Positions 1 to 9,375 of a stretch of DNA of 64,000 nt are shown piece after piece. A program made the position numbers and the translations under genes. The notes under the pieces were generated by a model. It did no database searches, had not been told where the DNA came from, and saw nothing but the letters and a program-made list of their open reading frames with translations. The stretch is from Bradysia coprophila (taxonomy: Eukaryota; Arthropoda; Insecta; Diptera; Sciaridae): assembly GCF_014529535.1 (NCBI RefSeq), contig NW_023503927.1:434001-498000 (forward strand). The letters run 5' to 3'. Each line of letters starts with the position of its first letter. The stretch's first letter is position 1.

Positions 1-998
1 ACGCTTTTTACCTTCAATCGCTGGTTTTGGCACTAAAATCAAAGGACTGTTGAAGTCCGAACAACTAGGTTCAATTAAATCGTCTTTCAATAATTTCTCG
101 ACTTGTGCATTTATCTCTTCTTTTTGGCTATGCGGTAGCCTGTAATTCTTGACATAGATTGGATTGTCATCTTTAATACGCAACTTTTGTGTATAGAAAT
201 TATTAATAGACATTTTGTCATCACTCAAGGCAAAAACATCAGAAAATTTCATGCATAGATCCACTAAATCTGACTTCACGTATTCAGGCACTCCTTTTCC
301 CACTAAACGAGCTATTTCTAAATTCCTCTTGCTGTCTACATTTTTCACATCATCTAACGAATATACCTCGTAATTAGACAAATTTTCGGATTCAGGGACA
401 GCATTCTTGATCTTAACAACATCATTTGTCAAATTCATAACACGTAAAAAAGGTTTTTCGGGATTAAATATCGAACGGGCAATTAGTACCCCTGGCATAA
501 TTTCATGAGGATGTATTACTTTGTCTTCATACGAAGAAATATTCTTTGAAACTTTAAAATATCGAATTACTTCGCACCTTGGTGGGATCGTAAAGATATC
601 CCTGTCTGGACCTTCACAAATATTTATAATTTCAGAGAAATCAAAAGCATTAACTGTGAGAGTCATTGTACCATAGTCAATATTACAATCAAATCGTTTG
701 AGGAAGTCTCTTCCCAATATTCCGCACACCGGAATTTCAAAATCGTGCGGCACAACGTGTACCTTATGCAACACCCATCTGGTACCTAAACGAACTTCTA
801 CAAGTGTAGTTCCTAGGGATGTTATCACTTGATCTGTGATACCCTTTATGTAAATTATATCTTTATTATTCAAATTAATCGGATTCCTTATTTCACCCTC
901 TTTCACAACGGATATATCTGCTTGTGTATCTAACAAAAATTGGACTTCTTCAGGAGAAAGGTTTGTCAAAACATTGACATAGTCCTCGAAACTAGGAT
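1..998 (-). CDS. pol: pol, N-terminal part (protease and start of reverse transcriptase) of the LTR element
   Basis: The minus strand from about 990 down to 1 reads as an aspartic protease region with an LLDTQADIS motif (family form LLDTGADIS). A linker follows, and then the start of a Ty3-type reverse transcriptase with the typical LPHSQKEEINAQVEKLL and SPLILVPKP segments. The remaining RT, RNase H and integrase would lie beyond position 1. It follows gag directly, as in other elements of the group, where Pol is made by frameshift or read-through. Part of a fossil-type element, noted only for identity and extent. Confidence 0.8.
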
Positions 999-2186
999 TT
1001 ACATTGAAGATTGTGTGGATTCGCCCCCCAGAGTCAGCTGGGGGTACGGGCAGTTTTCCGACATGTACCTGACATTCTGATGATTATTTGAATTACCTCT
1101 ATTGTAACTTTTTCCACGATAATTTCCCCTATTGTAGCCACGAGAGTAATTTTGACCATAATTATTTCCTTGTTTACCCCGTCCGTTACCTCTAAAATTA
1201 TTATAATGTCCGCGACCTCTACCATAATTTCCACGATTCCCATATCTATTGAATCTTTTATTATAAAAAATATGTGCCTTATTGGTTGCCTGTTCAGTCG
1301 TGACAGCTAAAAACTTTGAAGTCACCTCATTCATATTTTGGAAATCAGCGGCTTGAAGAACCGTTTTAACTTGAGAATTACCAGAGTTCATAATTAATGA
1401 CCTAACAGCTGCGGTCACGGACTGAGATTCAGCAAGTGGAGGTGGCATCCCCTCATTCAAAAAAGCCATACGCAAAGAAGTTGTCACTTCTTCGATCTCT
1501 TTTACAAAATCTCCGGGTGTCTTATTAGCTTGCTTCAATGCCATTAACTTGGCGTCCACTACTTTAGACGAATCGCCTTTTACGCTTCTCCTGATCGCAT
1601 CTATAACCTTTTGAACTGTATCTTCCGTGCTAATCATCGGAACAGCCAAATCAGACAGTTTAGTTTTAATAAGGCCCACTGCAACAGCTTCGTTCGCTCC
1701 TGCATCTTCTTTTAGCAATTCACACGCGCTGATGAATTTATGCAATTTTCCTATGGATCCATCGAATTCTGGGATCAATTTAGAATACGTATTCAACAAT
1801 TGACTTTTCGCTTCCTGTGCCATGTTTACACGAGAGTTTTGAGAATTATTGTCTGAATTATCACTTGAATTATCTCCCACTCGAATTTTCACTTGACTAT
1901 CATTAACCAATTCCCACCTATTTGAACTGAACTCATATGACAAATTCAATCTTTCTAAACACGAAATAAATCTTACTTTAATATATTCAATAAACTCCAA
2001 ATAAATTTTCTTTGACTCTTCCGTCGCGCTGTCGTAACGATCTTCTACGTATTTAATTGAATTGTTATACACAGCAATAATGTCGGTCCGATAAGTTCGT
2101 AATGTTTCAGGATTTTTACTTAACTCGCTTTTTAAGATTCTTCTTGCCACAAGAACAAACTGATCCTTTTTTTCTTGCAGTGACAT
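999..2186 (-). CDS. gag: gag of the LTR element
   Basis: Capsid-like Gag of about 395 residues, counted from the ATG at 2186; a longer reading from an upstream TTG is not needed. The middle part is helical and charged and resembles insect Ty3/gypsy Gag (for example the segment LNEGMPPPLAESQSVTAAV). The C-terminal 80 residues are Gly/Arg/Asn/Tyr-rich RGR-type RNA-binding sequence, which replaces a CCHC knuckle. It ends just before pol. The reading frame is open along its whole length, so this copy may be recent. Confidence 0.85.
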   Translation of the reverse strand: MSLQEKKDQFVLVARRILKSELSKNPETLRTYRTDIIAVYNNSIKYVEDRYDSATEESKKIYLEFIEYIKVRFISCLERLNLSYEFSSNRWELVNDSQVKIRVGDNSSDNSDNNSQNSRVNMAQEAKSQLLNTYSKLIPEFDGSIGKLHKFISACELLKEDAGANEAVAVGLIKTKLSDLAVPMISTEDTVQKVIDAIRRSVKGDSSKVVDAKLMALKQANKTPGDFVKEIEEVTTSLRMAFLNEGMPPPLAESQSVTAAVRSLIMNSGNSQVKTVLQAADFQNMNEVTSKFLAVTTEQATNKAHIFYNKRFNRYGNRGNYGRGRGHYNNFRGNGRGKQGNNYGQNYSRGYNRGNYRGKSYNRGNSNNHQNVRYMSENCPYPQLTLGGESTQSSM

Positions 2187-2755
2187 GAAGACAATTTTAG
2201 TCAAAAATTTTTTTTTTTTTTCACCTTTTTCGGAAATTATTCCATTATAATTTTAACAAATCATTACAACATTTTTCGTTTAAAATATTTCATCAAACGT
2301 GTCAACAAAATTAATAAAATCAGCAAAATAATAATTGTTTAAAATAAAAAATTAAACCGGATGCTCGAATTTCAATATAAATGCAAAATCAGTTACTTGC
2401 AATTTTTAATTAAACAAATTATCAAAATCATTAAAATCAGCAACATTATTAAACAAACAAATATTATTTTATTTAACGCGGCATAAAATTCTTCGTATCT
2501 ATTTTCAAAATTTTCCATTACTTAAAGAATGTTTTATTTACTCACGGTGTTTTCAATTTTACCACGTATGTCCAAAATGACTGTCCAGCCTGTGAGGTTT
2601 CAATCGTTTCGTTTTTTGTTGCACCATTTATGTATTATCTGCTTGAATCTGTTATTGCTTTGCCATGTTTTCTATTCCAGATTTCCAAATTTTGATTTTG
2701 ATTTTCTCGTTCTGTACTCAATTTTAAAATTTTTTTTTTTTTTTTTGACTTTTAT

Positions 2756-2983
2756 TCAAATGTCCTCCAAATTATGCTTTGACCGTCTCAATGTTTCTTT
2801 TTGAATGCTCCTTTTTTTCATTACATACAACTTGTGTCCCAAATTGAATAGGAGAATAATCACTATCACACTTAGCAATATTTTGATCACACCACTATGT
2901 TCTTCTAAATTTTCCACTATTGTAATATCGTTCGCGTTAGAGTTACCCTCTACTTTTGTTTCTTTTGACTTTGATGAACCCAT
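2756..2983 (-). CDS. small ORF upstream of gag: predicted N-myristoylated single-pass membrane protein
   Basis: A 75-codon ORF with a true ATG at 2983 lies between the primer-binding site and gag, in the same orientation. It begins MGSSKSKE, which fits the N-myristoylation consensus (Gly2, Ser6) and resembles the start of Src kinases. A polar stretch follows, then one strongly hydrophobic segment at about residues 34-52 (VIKILLSVIVIILLFNLG) and a basic tail rich in Lys/Arg. From memory, env-lacking mdg1-clade elements of Drosophila carry a comparable short membrane-protein ORF before gag; that assignment was not checked here. The layout is seen in the sequence; the role is inference. Confidence 0.6.
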   Translation of the reverse strand: MGSSKSKETKVEGNSNANDITIVENLEEHSGVIKILLSVIVIILLFNLGHKLYVMKKRSIQKETLRRSKHNLEDI

Positions 2984-3160
2984 TTTTATTTTACATGCTT
3001 AATATTAAATGTTTGTTTTCTTTTTATTTTGAATTTGCTCCTCCAACTATTATAATTTTAATTTCAATTCAACTAATTTTATTTAGAACGTTTCAACACA
3101 TTCCAGTATTTAGTATTTTTTTTTTCACTTTTAATTTTCTGCTGATTTGATTATTTCGCT

Positions 3161-3170
3161 ACGGTCGCCA
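3161..3170 (-). promoter_or_regulatory. primer-binding site (tRNA-Arg-like) of the LTR element
   Basis: The minus strand reads TGGCGACCGT here, complementary to the CCA-ended 3' terminus of an Arg tRNA, the primer I recall for mdg1/412-group elements. The adjoining base on the LTR side gives an LTR ending in CA (plus strand starts TG at 3171), as expected. Confidence 0.6.
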
Positions 3171-3290
3171 TGATATGCGTTTTTAATGTTAAACCACTTT
3201 GATTGACGGTTGATACAATAATGAATTTATTTAATAATGTATTTTGTCGCCAAGCATGCATTTACATTTCATTATGCATGTTGGGCTCGT
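3171..3290 (-). repeat. candidate 5' LTR remnant, outer end not defined
   Basis: AT-rich sequence between the primer-binding site and the first recognisable LINE sequence. It starts with TG on the plus strand as an LTR border should. I could not find the outer end, and the only other LTR is outside the window, so its length is unknown. Confidence 0.35.
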
Positions 3291-3292
3291 AA

Positions 3293-4363
3293 TTGCAGTG
3301 CATCATAATATTCGCACTACAACGGACATACCTCAGTGGTCGTAGTCAGTACGTGAATCTCATGGGATGGAAGTCGCGTTCGTTTTTTGCTACCTCCGGT
3401 GTGCCACAAGGCAGTCATCTCGGCCCTTTGTTGTTCCTGATATTTTTCGATGACGTGACGAAGGTCATTAAGTCGAAATGCGGCTTGTATGCTGACGATT
3501 TGAAAATTTATCGTGCTGTTAGATCGCTCAGCGACAGTTTGGCCTTGCAACAGGATCTGACGGCGCTTCGTGCATGGTGTGTTGATAATTGCTTGTCCCT
3601 GAATGTAGGCAAGTGTAAGTCAATGTCTTTCTTCAGAGTCCGTAATCCGGCTCGATTCCGATATTCAATCGATGGGATTGTCGTTCAGTGTGTGACTGAG
3701 ATTCGTGATCTAGGTGTTACGTTCACTGAGAATTTGTCGTTCTGTCGGCATATTGAAGTTGCTGTAGCGAAGGCGTACTCCATGCTCGGTTTCGTTAAGA
3801 GGATATGTCGCGACTTCCGTAATGTCGAAGCTCTCAAGAGCGTTTACTTTGCACACGTCAGGTCACACTTGGAGTATGCGTCGGTCGTTTGGTCGCCGTT
3901 CCATCAGAGTCATTCCGACAAGGTTGAATCGGTACAAAAGAAGTTCTTGATCTATGCTCTGAGGAGAACTGTCAGAAGAGATCCACAATATCGCCTTTCG
4001 CCGTATGTCACCAGGTGCCAGTCTGTCGGTATTGAGAGTTTGTCGCGGAGACGTATCAACTTGTCAGCTATGTTCGTCTTTGATCTTCTGAGTGGCCGTG
4101 TTGATGCTCCTAACTTGCTCGCGAATGTGTCAAGGAGTTCGTCGGGTAGATCTCTGAGGAATGTCCGTTATCTGGTGCTCGAGCATCATCGGTCAAATTA
4201 TGGTTTGTTCGAACCCATGAATTATGCCTCGAGGAGTTTTAACGTGTTCGCGCATCTGTACTCACCGTTGTTGAGTCGTTTGTCCTTCAAGACATTAGTG
4301 AGAGCTTTTGGTTTGACTGACGAGGTTTTGAAGAGAAACGGGTTCTTGTTGCGTGTGACTTGA
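3293..4363 (+). CDS. LINE reverse transcriptase, C-terminal fragment
   Basis: About 350 codons with the non-LTR RT motifs SGVPQGSHLGPLLF (RT block 4) and the catalytic YADD box, followed by the thumb (LSLNVGKCKSM) and the C-terminal region typical of Jockey/CR1-superfamily proteins (LEYASVVWSPF). The endonuclease domain and the first RT blocks are missing. The frame is open from the first recognisable residue to the stop, so the copy is fairly young. The first reading residues come from a TTG and there is no real start codon. I did not fix the clade. Confidence 0.75.
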   Translation: MQCIIIFALQRTYLSGRSQYVNLMGWKSRSFFATSGVPQGSHLGPLLFLIFFDDVTKVIKSKCGLYADDLKIYRAVRSLSDSLALQQDLTALRAWCVDNCLSLNVGKCKSMSFFRVRNPARFRYSIDGIVVQCVTEIRDLGVTFTENLSFCRHIEVAVAKAYSMLGFVKRICRDFRNVEALKSVYFAHVRSHLEYASVVWSPFHQSHSDKVESVQKKFLIYALRRTVRRDPQYRLSPYVTRCQSVGIESLSRRRINLSAMFVFDLLSGRVDAPNLLANVSRSSSGRSLRNVRYLVLEHHRSNYGLFEPMNYASRSFNVFAHLYSPLLSRLSFKTLVRAFGLTDEVLKRNGFLLRVT

Positions 4364-4738
4364 CGGTCTAAATCTTGTCTATTTAATCAACCCAACAACG
4401 TACATTATTACAATTTGATTTTGCGTCACTGATATGTGAATTCTTTTTTTTTCATTCACATGTTTCGCCATCTGCGCTGTGGACTCCACGTGTTTCACCG
4501 TTCCATCCATATGTACGACATCATAACATAGCAGAAGGCGTATGGAAGCTCCGACGGGTCGACTGGGCCAACATACTGCCTCCGGTTTCTGCTTCAGCGG
4601 CAACATTGAGTTTAGTTTAACATTTTGCCGCCTTATGTATTTTGAGTTGATATGACGCGACGTTATTGTATGTATTCATTGTCGCCAGCCAGTTAGCATA
4701 TATTGCCGTTGGTTTAGAATAAAAAAAAAAAAAAAAAA
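3293..4738 (+). mobile_element. 5'-truncated APE-type LINE with poly(A) tail
   Basis: The copy starts inside the reverse transcriptase and ends in a run of about 18 A at 4721-4738, the usual shape of a 5'-truncated non-LTR retrotransposon. The coding part ends at 4363 and about 375 bp of 3' UTR follow. No convincing target-site duplication was found, so the 5' border is approximate. It lies next to the presumed LTR of the preceding element and may have inserted into it. Confidence 0.75.
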
Positions 4739-4824
4739 ATCATTTGACGGCACCACAGCCGATTGCATGGCGAATATGGGCCACATACATTACTACACAG
4801 CCGTCACATTCACATGATCAACTA

Positions 4825-5169
4825 ATGATGGACCCTCCACCGGATCACGTCGTTGTACTATTTCGTTCAGTTCCGCCGACCGAAGCGGAAATATTGACAA
4901 ATGCTCAAAGAGGTTTACGCGTCGCTCGGAATGTGAATGGTATTCAACGTGAAAATCTGCGTGAAATCCGAGAAAAAGTTCTACGACTGCAGGCAACCAT
5001 CAACTCGTGTAACCAGGAATTGGGTAGCCTGTTGAATCACCTAGATCACCTGGAGCGAATGTCAGAACGAGAGGACTCATTGCTGCACGACATGGACGTT
5101 GCCGTTCGGCCGGGAGAATCTTCGTTTTATATTGAAGTGGCAAATCTGGTAGTTGACTGTGAAGATTAG
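4825..5169 (+). CDS. small coiled-coil-like protein, unknown, 3' end altered by MITE insertion
   Basis: Unrecognised ORF of 114 codons from the first of two adjacent ATGs (MMDPPPDH). A proline-rich start is followed by a helical, charged middle (heptad-like spacing in IREKVLRLQATINSCNQELG) that could form a coiled coil. The present stop codon is TAG at 5167-5169, the first three bases of the inserted MITE. Reading across the empty site (GTGAAGAT joined directly to the sequence at 5545) would give a few more codons (VDHMEDV) before TAA. The ORF lies 87 bp after a LINE poly(A) tail and has no clear promoter. It may be a host gene piece, or part of an older element. No function is proposed. Confidence 0.35.
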   Translation: MMDPPPDHVVVLFRSVPPTEAEILTNAQRGLRVARNVNGIQRENLREIREKVLRLQATINSCNQELGSLLNHLDHLERMSEREDSLLHDMDVAVRPGESSFYIEVANLVVDCED

Positions 5170-5536
5170 ACTGTTTCACCCGGAAAATTAACGTCGAGTT
5201 TTCCGGGTGCGCATCGTTCTTCCGACACATTACCTATCTAGGAAAAACTTTGTAGAAGAAACTACATAAAAATTTTCACGTTCCGCGTCGCGCAACGCGA
5301 TTTTAATTTCCTTATAATTCGCTAAAACTGATCAGCTGATGTAAAAAATGTCATACATAAATGTCAATCAGCTGATCGTTTTTAGCGAATTATAAGGAAA
5401 TGAAAATCGTGTTGCGCGACGCGGAACGTGAAAATTTTTATGTAGTTTCTTCTACAAAGTTTTTCCTAGATAGGTAATGTGTCGGAAGAACGATGCGCAC
5501 CCGGAAAACTCGACGTTAAAAGGGTGAAACAGTCTA
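5167..5536. mobile_element. palindromic MITE, hAT-like, with perfect 8-bp target duplication
   Basis: A 370-bp sequence whose two halves are near-perfect inverted copies. The ends are TAGACTGTTTCACCC and its complement, and the arms are about 170 bp around a short AT-rich centre flanked by CAGCTGATC motifs. The flanks GTGAAGAT (5159-5166 and 5537-5544) are identical, an 8-bp target-site duplication. An 8-bp duplication and TAG-starting ends suggest the hAT superfamily. It has no coding capacity. Confidence 0.85.
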
Positions 5537-5671
5537 GTGAAGATGTCGACCATATGGAAGATGTATAAATGCGAGGTGTGCTGGAGAAATATGTTTATTT
5601 GTCGGCTGAATGCCGAACAGTCAATTACATATTCAAAATATCAACAAACGTGCAGGAATGCCTGACATCAA

Positions 5672-5869
5672 TTACATATTTTTAGTTGGATCGAAGGTCC
5701 CATTGAAATTGTACCCACATTTTTTGAATAAACCAGTTGCATTGTAATTCGTGAATTTTGTCATTGTTGCAGCTACACAGAGCTCCAAGTCATCGCCTTC
5801 GTTGTAAGATTTTTTCATAATCTTTTTGCAGTGCCCGAAAACGATTTCAATAGGGTTGTAGAGGTGACG
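5672..5869 (-). pseudogene. C-terminal fragment of a Tc1/mariner-type (DDE) transposase
   Basis: The minus strand gives about 65 open codons starting HLYNPIEIVFG, the conserved NPIE block around the last catalytic acidic residue of IS630/Tc1/mariner transposases. It continues into a typical end (FTNYNATGLFKKCGYN and FDPTKNM) and a TAA stop at 5672. The rest of the gene is missing: upstream sequence is replaced abruptly at about 5870 by the 51-bp tandem array. No start codon is present, so this is a remnant. Identification rests on motif recognition alone. Confidence 0.55.
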
Positions 5870-5873
5870 GGTA

Positions 5874-6235
5874 TTATCACCCGGGGAATTATCCCCCAGA
5901 CTGAAAAAACTGAAATTAAATTGGAATTATCACCCGGGGAATTAACGCCCAGGAATTATCACCCAGATGAATAGGAATTATCACCCGGGGAATTAACGCC
6001 CAGGCATTATCACCCAGATCAATTGGAATTATCACCCGGGGAATTAACACCCAGGAATTATCACCCAGATCAATTGGAATTATCACCCGGGGAATTAACA
6101 CCCAGGAATTATCACCCAGCTATGTGAGAATGATTTCCCAGCAGTTGGTAGCTTAGAAATTATTACCAACTGAATTGGGAATTATCACCCGGGGAATTAA
6201 CGCCCAGGCATTATCACCCAGCTATCTGAGAAGTC
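5874..6235. repeat. 51-bp tandem repeat array
   Basis: About seven units with a period of exactly 51 bp. The marker AATTATCACCCGGGG recurs at 5925, 5976, 6027, 6078 and, after one degenerate unit, at 6180. Each unit holds two copies of ATTATCACCC. Because 51 is a multiple of 3, one frame shows a 17-residue repeat on the minus strand, which I regard as a by-product. Confidence 0.9.
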
Positions 6236-6238
6236 ATG

Positions 6239-8645
6239 CTTAATTAGTCTAGTTACGTGTGTATCTTCTGAGAGACATGCACAATTAGTAATGGTGCATC
6301 GTCTTAGAGACACGAACAATTAGTCTAGTTGGTTGTGCATCGTCTTAGAGACATGCACAATTAGTCTTGTTGGTTGTGCATCGTCTTAGATACATGCGCA
6401 ATTAGTCTAGTTGGTTGTGCATCGTCTTAGAGACATGCGCAATTAGTCTAGTTAACTGTGCATCGTCTTAGAGACATGCACAATTAGTCTAGTTAATTGT
6501 GCATCGTCTTAGAGACATGCACAATTAGTCTAGTTAATTGTGCATCGTCTTAGAGACATGCACAATTAGTCTAGTTAATTGTGTATCGTCTTAGAGACAT
6601 GCACAATTAGCCTAGTTGGTTGCGCATCGTCTTAGAGACATGCGCAATTAGTCTAGTTAACTGAGCATCGTCTTAGAGACATGCACAATTAGTCTTGTTG
6701 GTTGTGCATCGTCTTAGATACATGCGCAATTAGTCTAGTTGGTTGTGCATCGTCTTAGAGACATGCGCAATTAGTCTAGTTAACTGTGCATCGTCTTAGA
6801 GACATGCACAATTAGTCTAGTTAATTGTGAATCGTCTTAGAGACATGCACAATTAGTCTAGTTAATTGTGAATCGTCTTAGAGACATGCACAATTAGTCT
6901 AGTTAATTGTGCATCGTCTTAGAGACATGCACAATTAGTATAGTTAACTGTGCATCGTCCTAGAGACATGTACAATTAGTTTAGTTAATTGTGCATCGTC
7001 TTAGAGACATGCATAATTAGTCTAGTTAATTGTGCATCGTCTTAGAGACATGCAAAATTAGTCTAGTTAATTGTGCATCGTCCTAGAGACATGCAAAATT
7101 AGTTTAGTTAATTGTGCATCGTCTTAGAGATATGCACAATTAGTCTAGTTAATTGTGCATCGTCCTAGAGACATGCACATTTAGTTTAGTTAATTGTGCA
7201 TCGTCTTAGAGACATGCACAATTAGTCTAGTTGGTTGTGCATCGTCTTAGAGACATGCACAATTAGTCTAGTTGGTTGTGCATCGTCTTAGAGACATGCG
7301 CAATTAGTCTAGTTAACTGTGCATCGTCTTAGAGACATGCACAATTAGTCTAGTTAATTGTGCATCGTCTTAGAGACATGCACAATTAGTCTAGTTAATT
7401 GTGCATCGTCTTAGAGACATGCACAATTAGCCTAGTTGGTTGCGCATCGTCTTAGAGACATGCGCAATTAGTCTAGTTAACTGAGCATCGTCTTAGAGAC
7501 ATGCACAATTAGTCTTGTTGGTTGTGCATCGTCTTAGGTACATGCGCAATTAGTCTAGTTGGTTGTGCATCGTCCTAGAGACATGCAAAATTAGTTTAGT
7601 TAATTGTGCATCGTCCTAGAGACATGCAAAATTAGTTTAGTTAATTGTGCATCGTCCTAGAGACATGCAAAATTAGTTTAGTTAATTGTGCATCGTCTTA
7701 GAGATATGCACAATTAGTCTAGTTAATTGTGCATCGTCCTAGAGACATGCACAATTAGTCTAGTTGGTTGTGCATCGTCTTAGAGACATGCACAATTAGT
7801 CTAGTTAATTGTGCATCGTCTTAGAGACATGCACAATTAGTCTAGTTGGTTGTGCATCGTCTTAGAGACATGCACAATTAGTCTAGTTGGTTGTGCATCG
7901 TCTTAGAGACATGCGCAATTAGTCTAGTTAACTGTGCATCGTCTTAGAGACATGCACAATTAGTCTAGTTAATTGTGCATCGTCTTAGAGACATGCACAA
8001 TTAGTCTAGTTAATTGTGCATCGTCTTAGAGACATGCACAATTAGCCTAGTTGGTTGCGCATCGTCTTAGAGACATGCGCAATTAGTCTAGTTAACTGAG
8101 CATCGTCTTAGAGACATGCACAATTAGTCTTGTTGGTTGTGCATCGTCTTAGGTACATGCGCAATTAGTCTAGTTGGTTGTGCATCGTCTTAGAGACATG
8201 CGCAATTAGTCTAGTTAACTGTGCATCGTCTTAGAGACATGCACAATTAGTCTAGTTAATTGTGAATCGTCTTAGAGACATGCACAATTAGTCTAGTTAA
8301 TTGTGAATCGTCTTAGAGACATGCACAATTAGTCTAGTTAATTGTGCATCGTCTTAGAGACATGCACAATTAGTCTAGTTAATTGTGCATCGTCTTAGAG
8401 ACATGCAAAATTAGTCTAGTTAATTGTGCATCGTCCTAGAGACATGCACATTTAGTTTAGTTAATTGTGCATCGTCTTAGAGACATGCACAATTAGTCTA
8501 GTTGGTTGTGCATCGTCTTAGAGACATGCACAATTAGCCTAGTTGGTTGCGCATCGTCTTAGAGACATGCGCAGTTAGTCTAGTTAACTGAGCATCGTCT
8601 TAGAGACATGCAAAATTAGTCTAGTTAATTGTGCATCGACTTACA
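6239..8645. repeat. 41-bp palindromic satellite, about 58 units
   Basis: A tandem array with a strict 41-bp period. The rare variant CCTAGTTGGTTGCGC occurs at 6611, 7431, 8046 and 8538, separated by 820, 615 and 492 bp, all exact multiples of 41, so no indels have accumulated. The core of each unit is a hairpin: AATTGTGCAT, then GTCT, a TAG loop, AGAC and ATGCACAATT. Blocks of variants recur in order (higher-order structure), which points to unequal crossing-over. No gene is seen. Confidence 0.95.
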
Positions 8646-9375
8646 GTCAAAGGAACAAATGCTGAAATTTCTAAAAAAAATTTGTTTGTCGATTGTCATC
8701 GAATTCGTAAGACAGTGCCCTAGGGGTCAGAAATCGAACCATGAGTTTTCTACCATTGGCTGAAGTTTTTTTATATAAATTTATTGATCCATCATACCTT
8801 AGACTATGCCGTGCGGCGGGGACAATTGCCCCCCCATGACAATGCAAAAATTCTTTAAATTCCTAGGGTTTTTCACCAATTTTTATCATTTTAAGCTCTT
8901 TGCCCCCCATGAGCCCCCCATGAACGAATCCAAAGTCCTCTGCCGTGCGGAATACAATGTGATGGTGAGGCCGTGAGACAAATCCTTTTACAACACATTA
9001 TCCGCGATCATCTAATTCAGTTGCAAGAACACCGCCAGGGCAAATTTGAGAATTCTCAGGGTGTTGTGTGTTGAGTACATCATCTAACCGAAGTCAATGT
9101 TAGTTGATAGTAATCTGTTTCTGTAGCCAATCCACAATTCGCAACATTAGTACCAATTCATTTTGTTTAGATGCATCATTAGACACCATGATTGCATTGG
9201 TACATCGGCTAGATAAACATTGTTGGTTTCCATTCCTTTCTCAAAAATTAAGAGTTCAGTTCGATGTTCAGCTAAAGCTTTTAGGAGAATATACAAAACA
9301 CAATTCGAGGAATATGTTTATTGACGAATCATAGTCTCATGTGGTTTAACTACTTGTTTAGTGCTTTCATATTAA
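8646..9375. other. intergenic, nothing firm
   Basis: Non-coding between the satellite and the first LRR gene. A stretch at 8810-8935 contains short C-rich runs (two copies of CCCCCCATGA-like sequence). An open stretch ending at 9334 on the plus strand lacks a start codon and matches nothing I recognise. Confidence 0.5.

Larger units (their letters stand above)
1..3170 (-). mobile_element. Ty3-type LTR retroelement (mdg1-like), left part cut by window
   Basis: Fossil-type LTR element on the minus strand. In its own order it shows a primer-binding site (3161-3170), a small membrane-protein ORF (2756-2983), gag (999-2186) and the start of pol (1 to about 998), which runs off the window. The Arg-tRNA-like primer site, the gag without a zinc knuckle but with a Gly/Arg/Asn-rich tail, and the small ORF before gag all suggest the mdg1/412 group rather than env-bearing gypsy. 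Parts visible here look open, which suggests a young copy, but wholeness cannot be judged because the rest lies outside. The 5' LTR would begin at 3171 on this strand view, and a LINE begins about 120 bp further on. Confidence 0.85.

Noticed and set aside
5916-6101. Open frame with a 17-residue repeat (PRVIIPI-type) on the minus strand
   Set aside because: It follows from the 51-bp period being a multiple of 3; no start context, no family and no flanking gene structure.
6239-8645. CRISPR-like appearance of regular palindromic repeats
   Set aside because: There are no unique spacers: the repeat unit is the whole 41 bp, and the genome is an insect's. It is a satellite.
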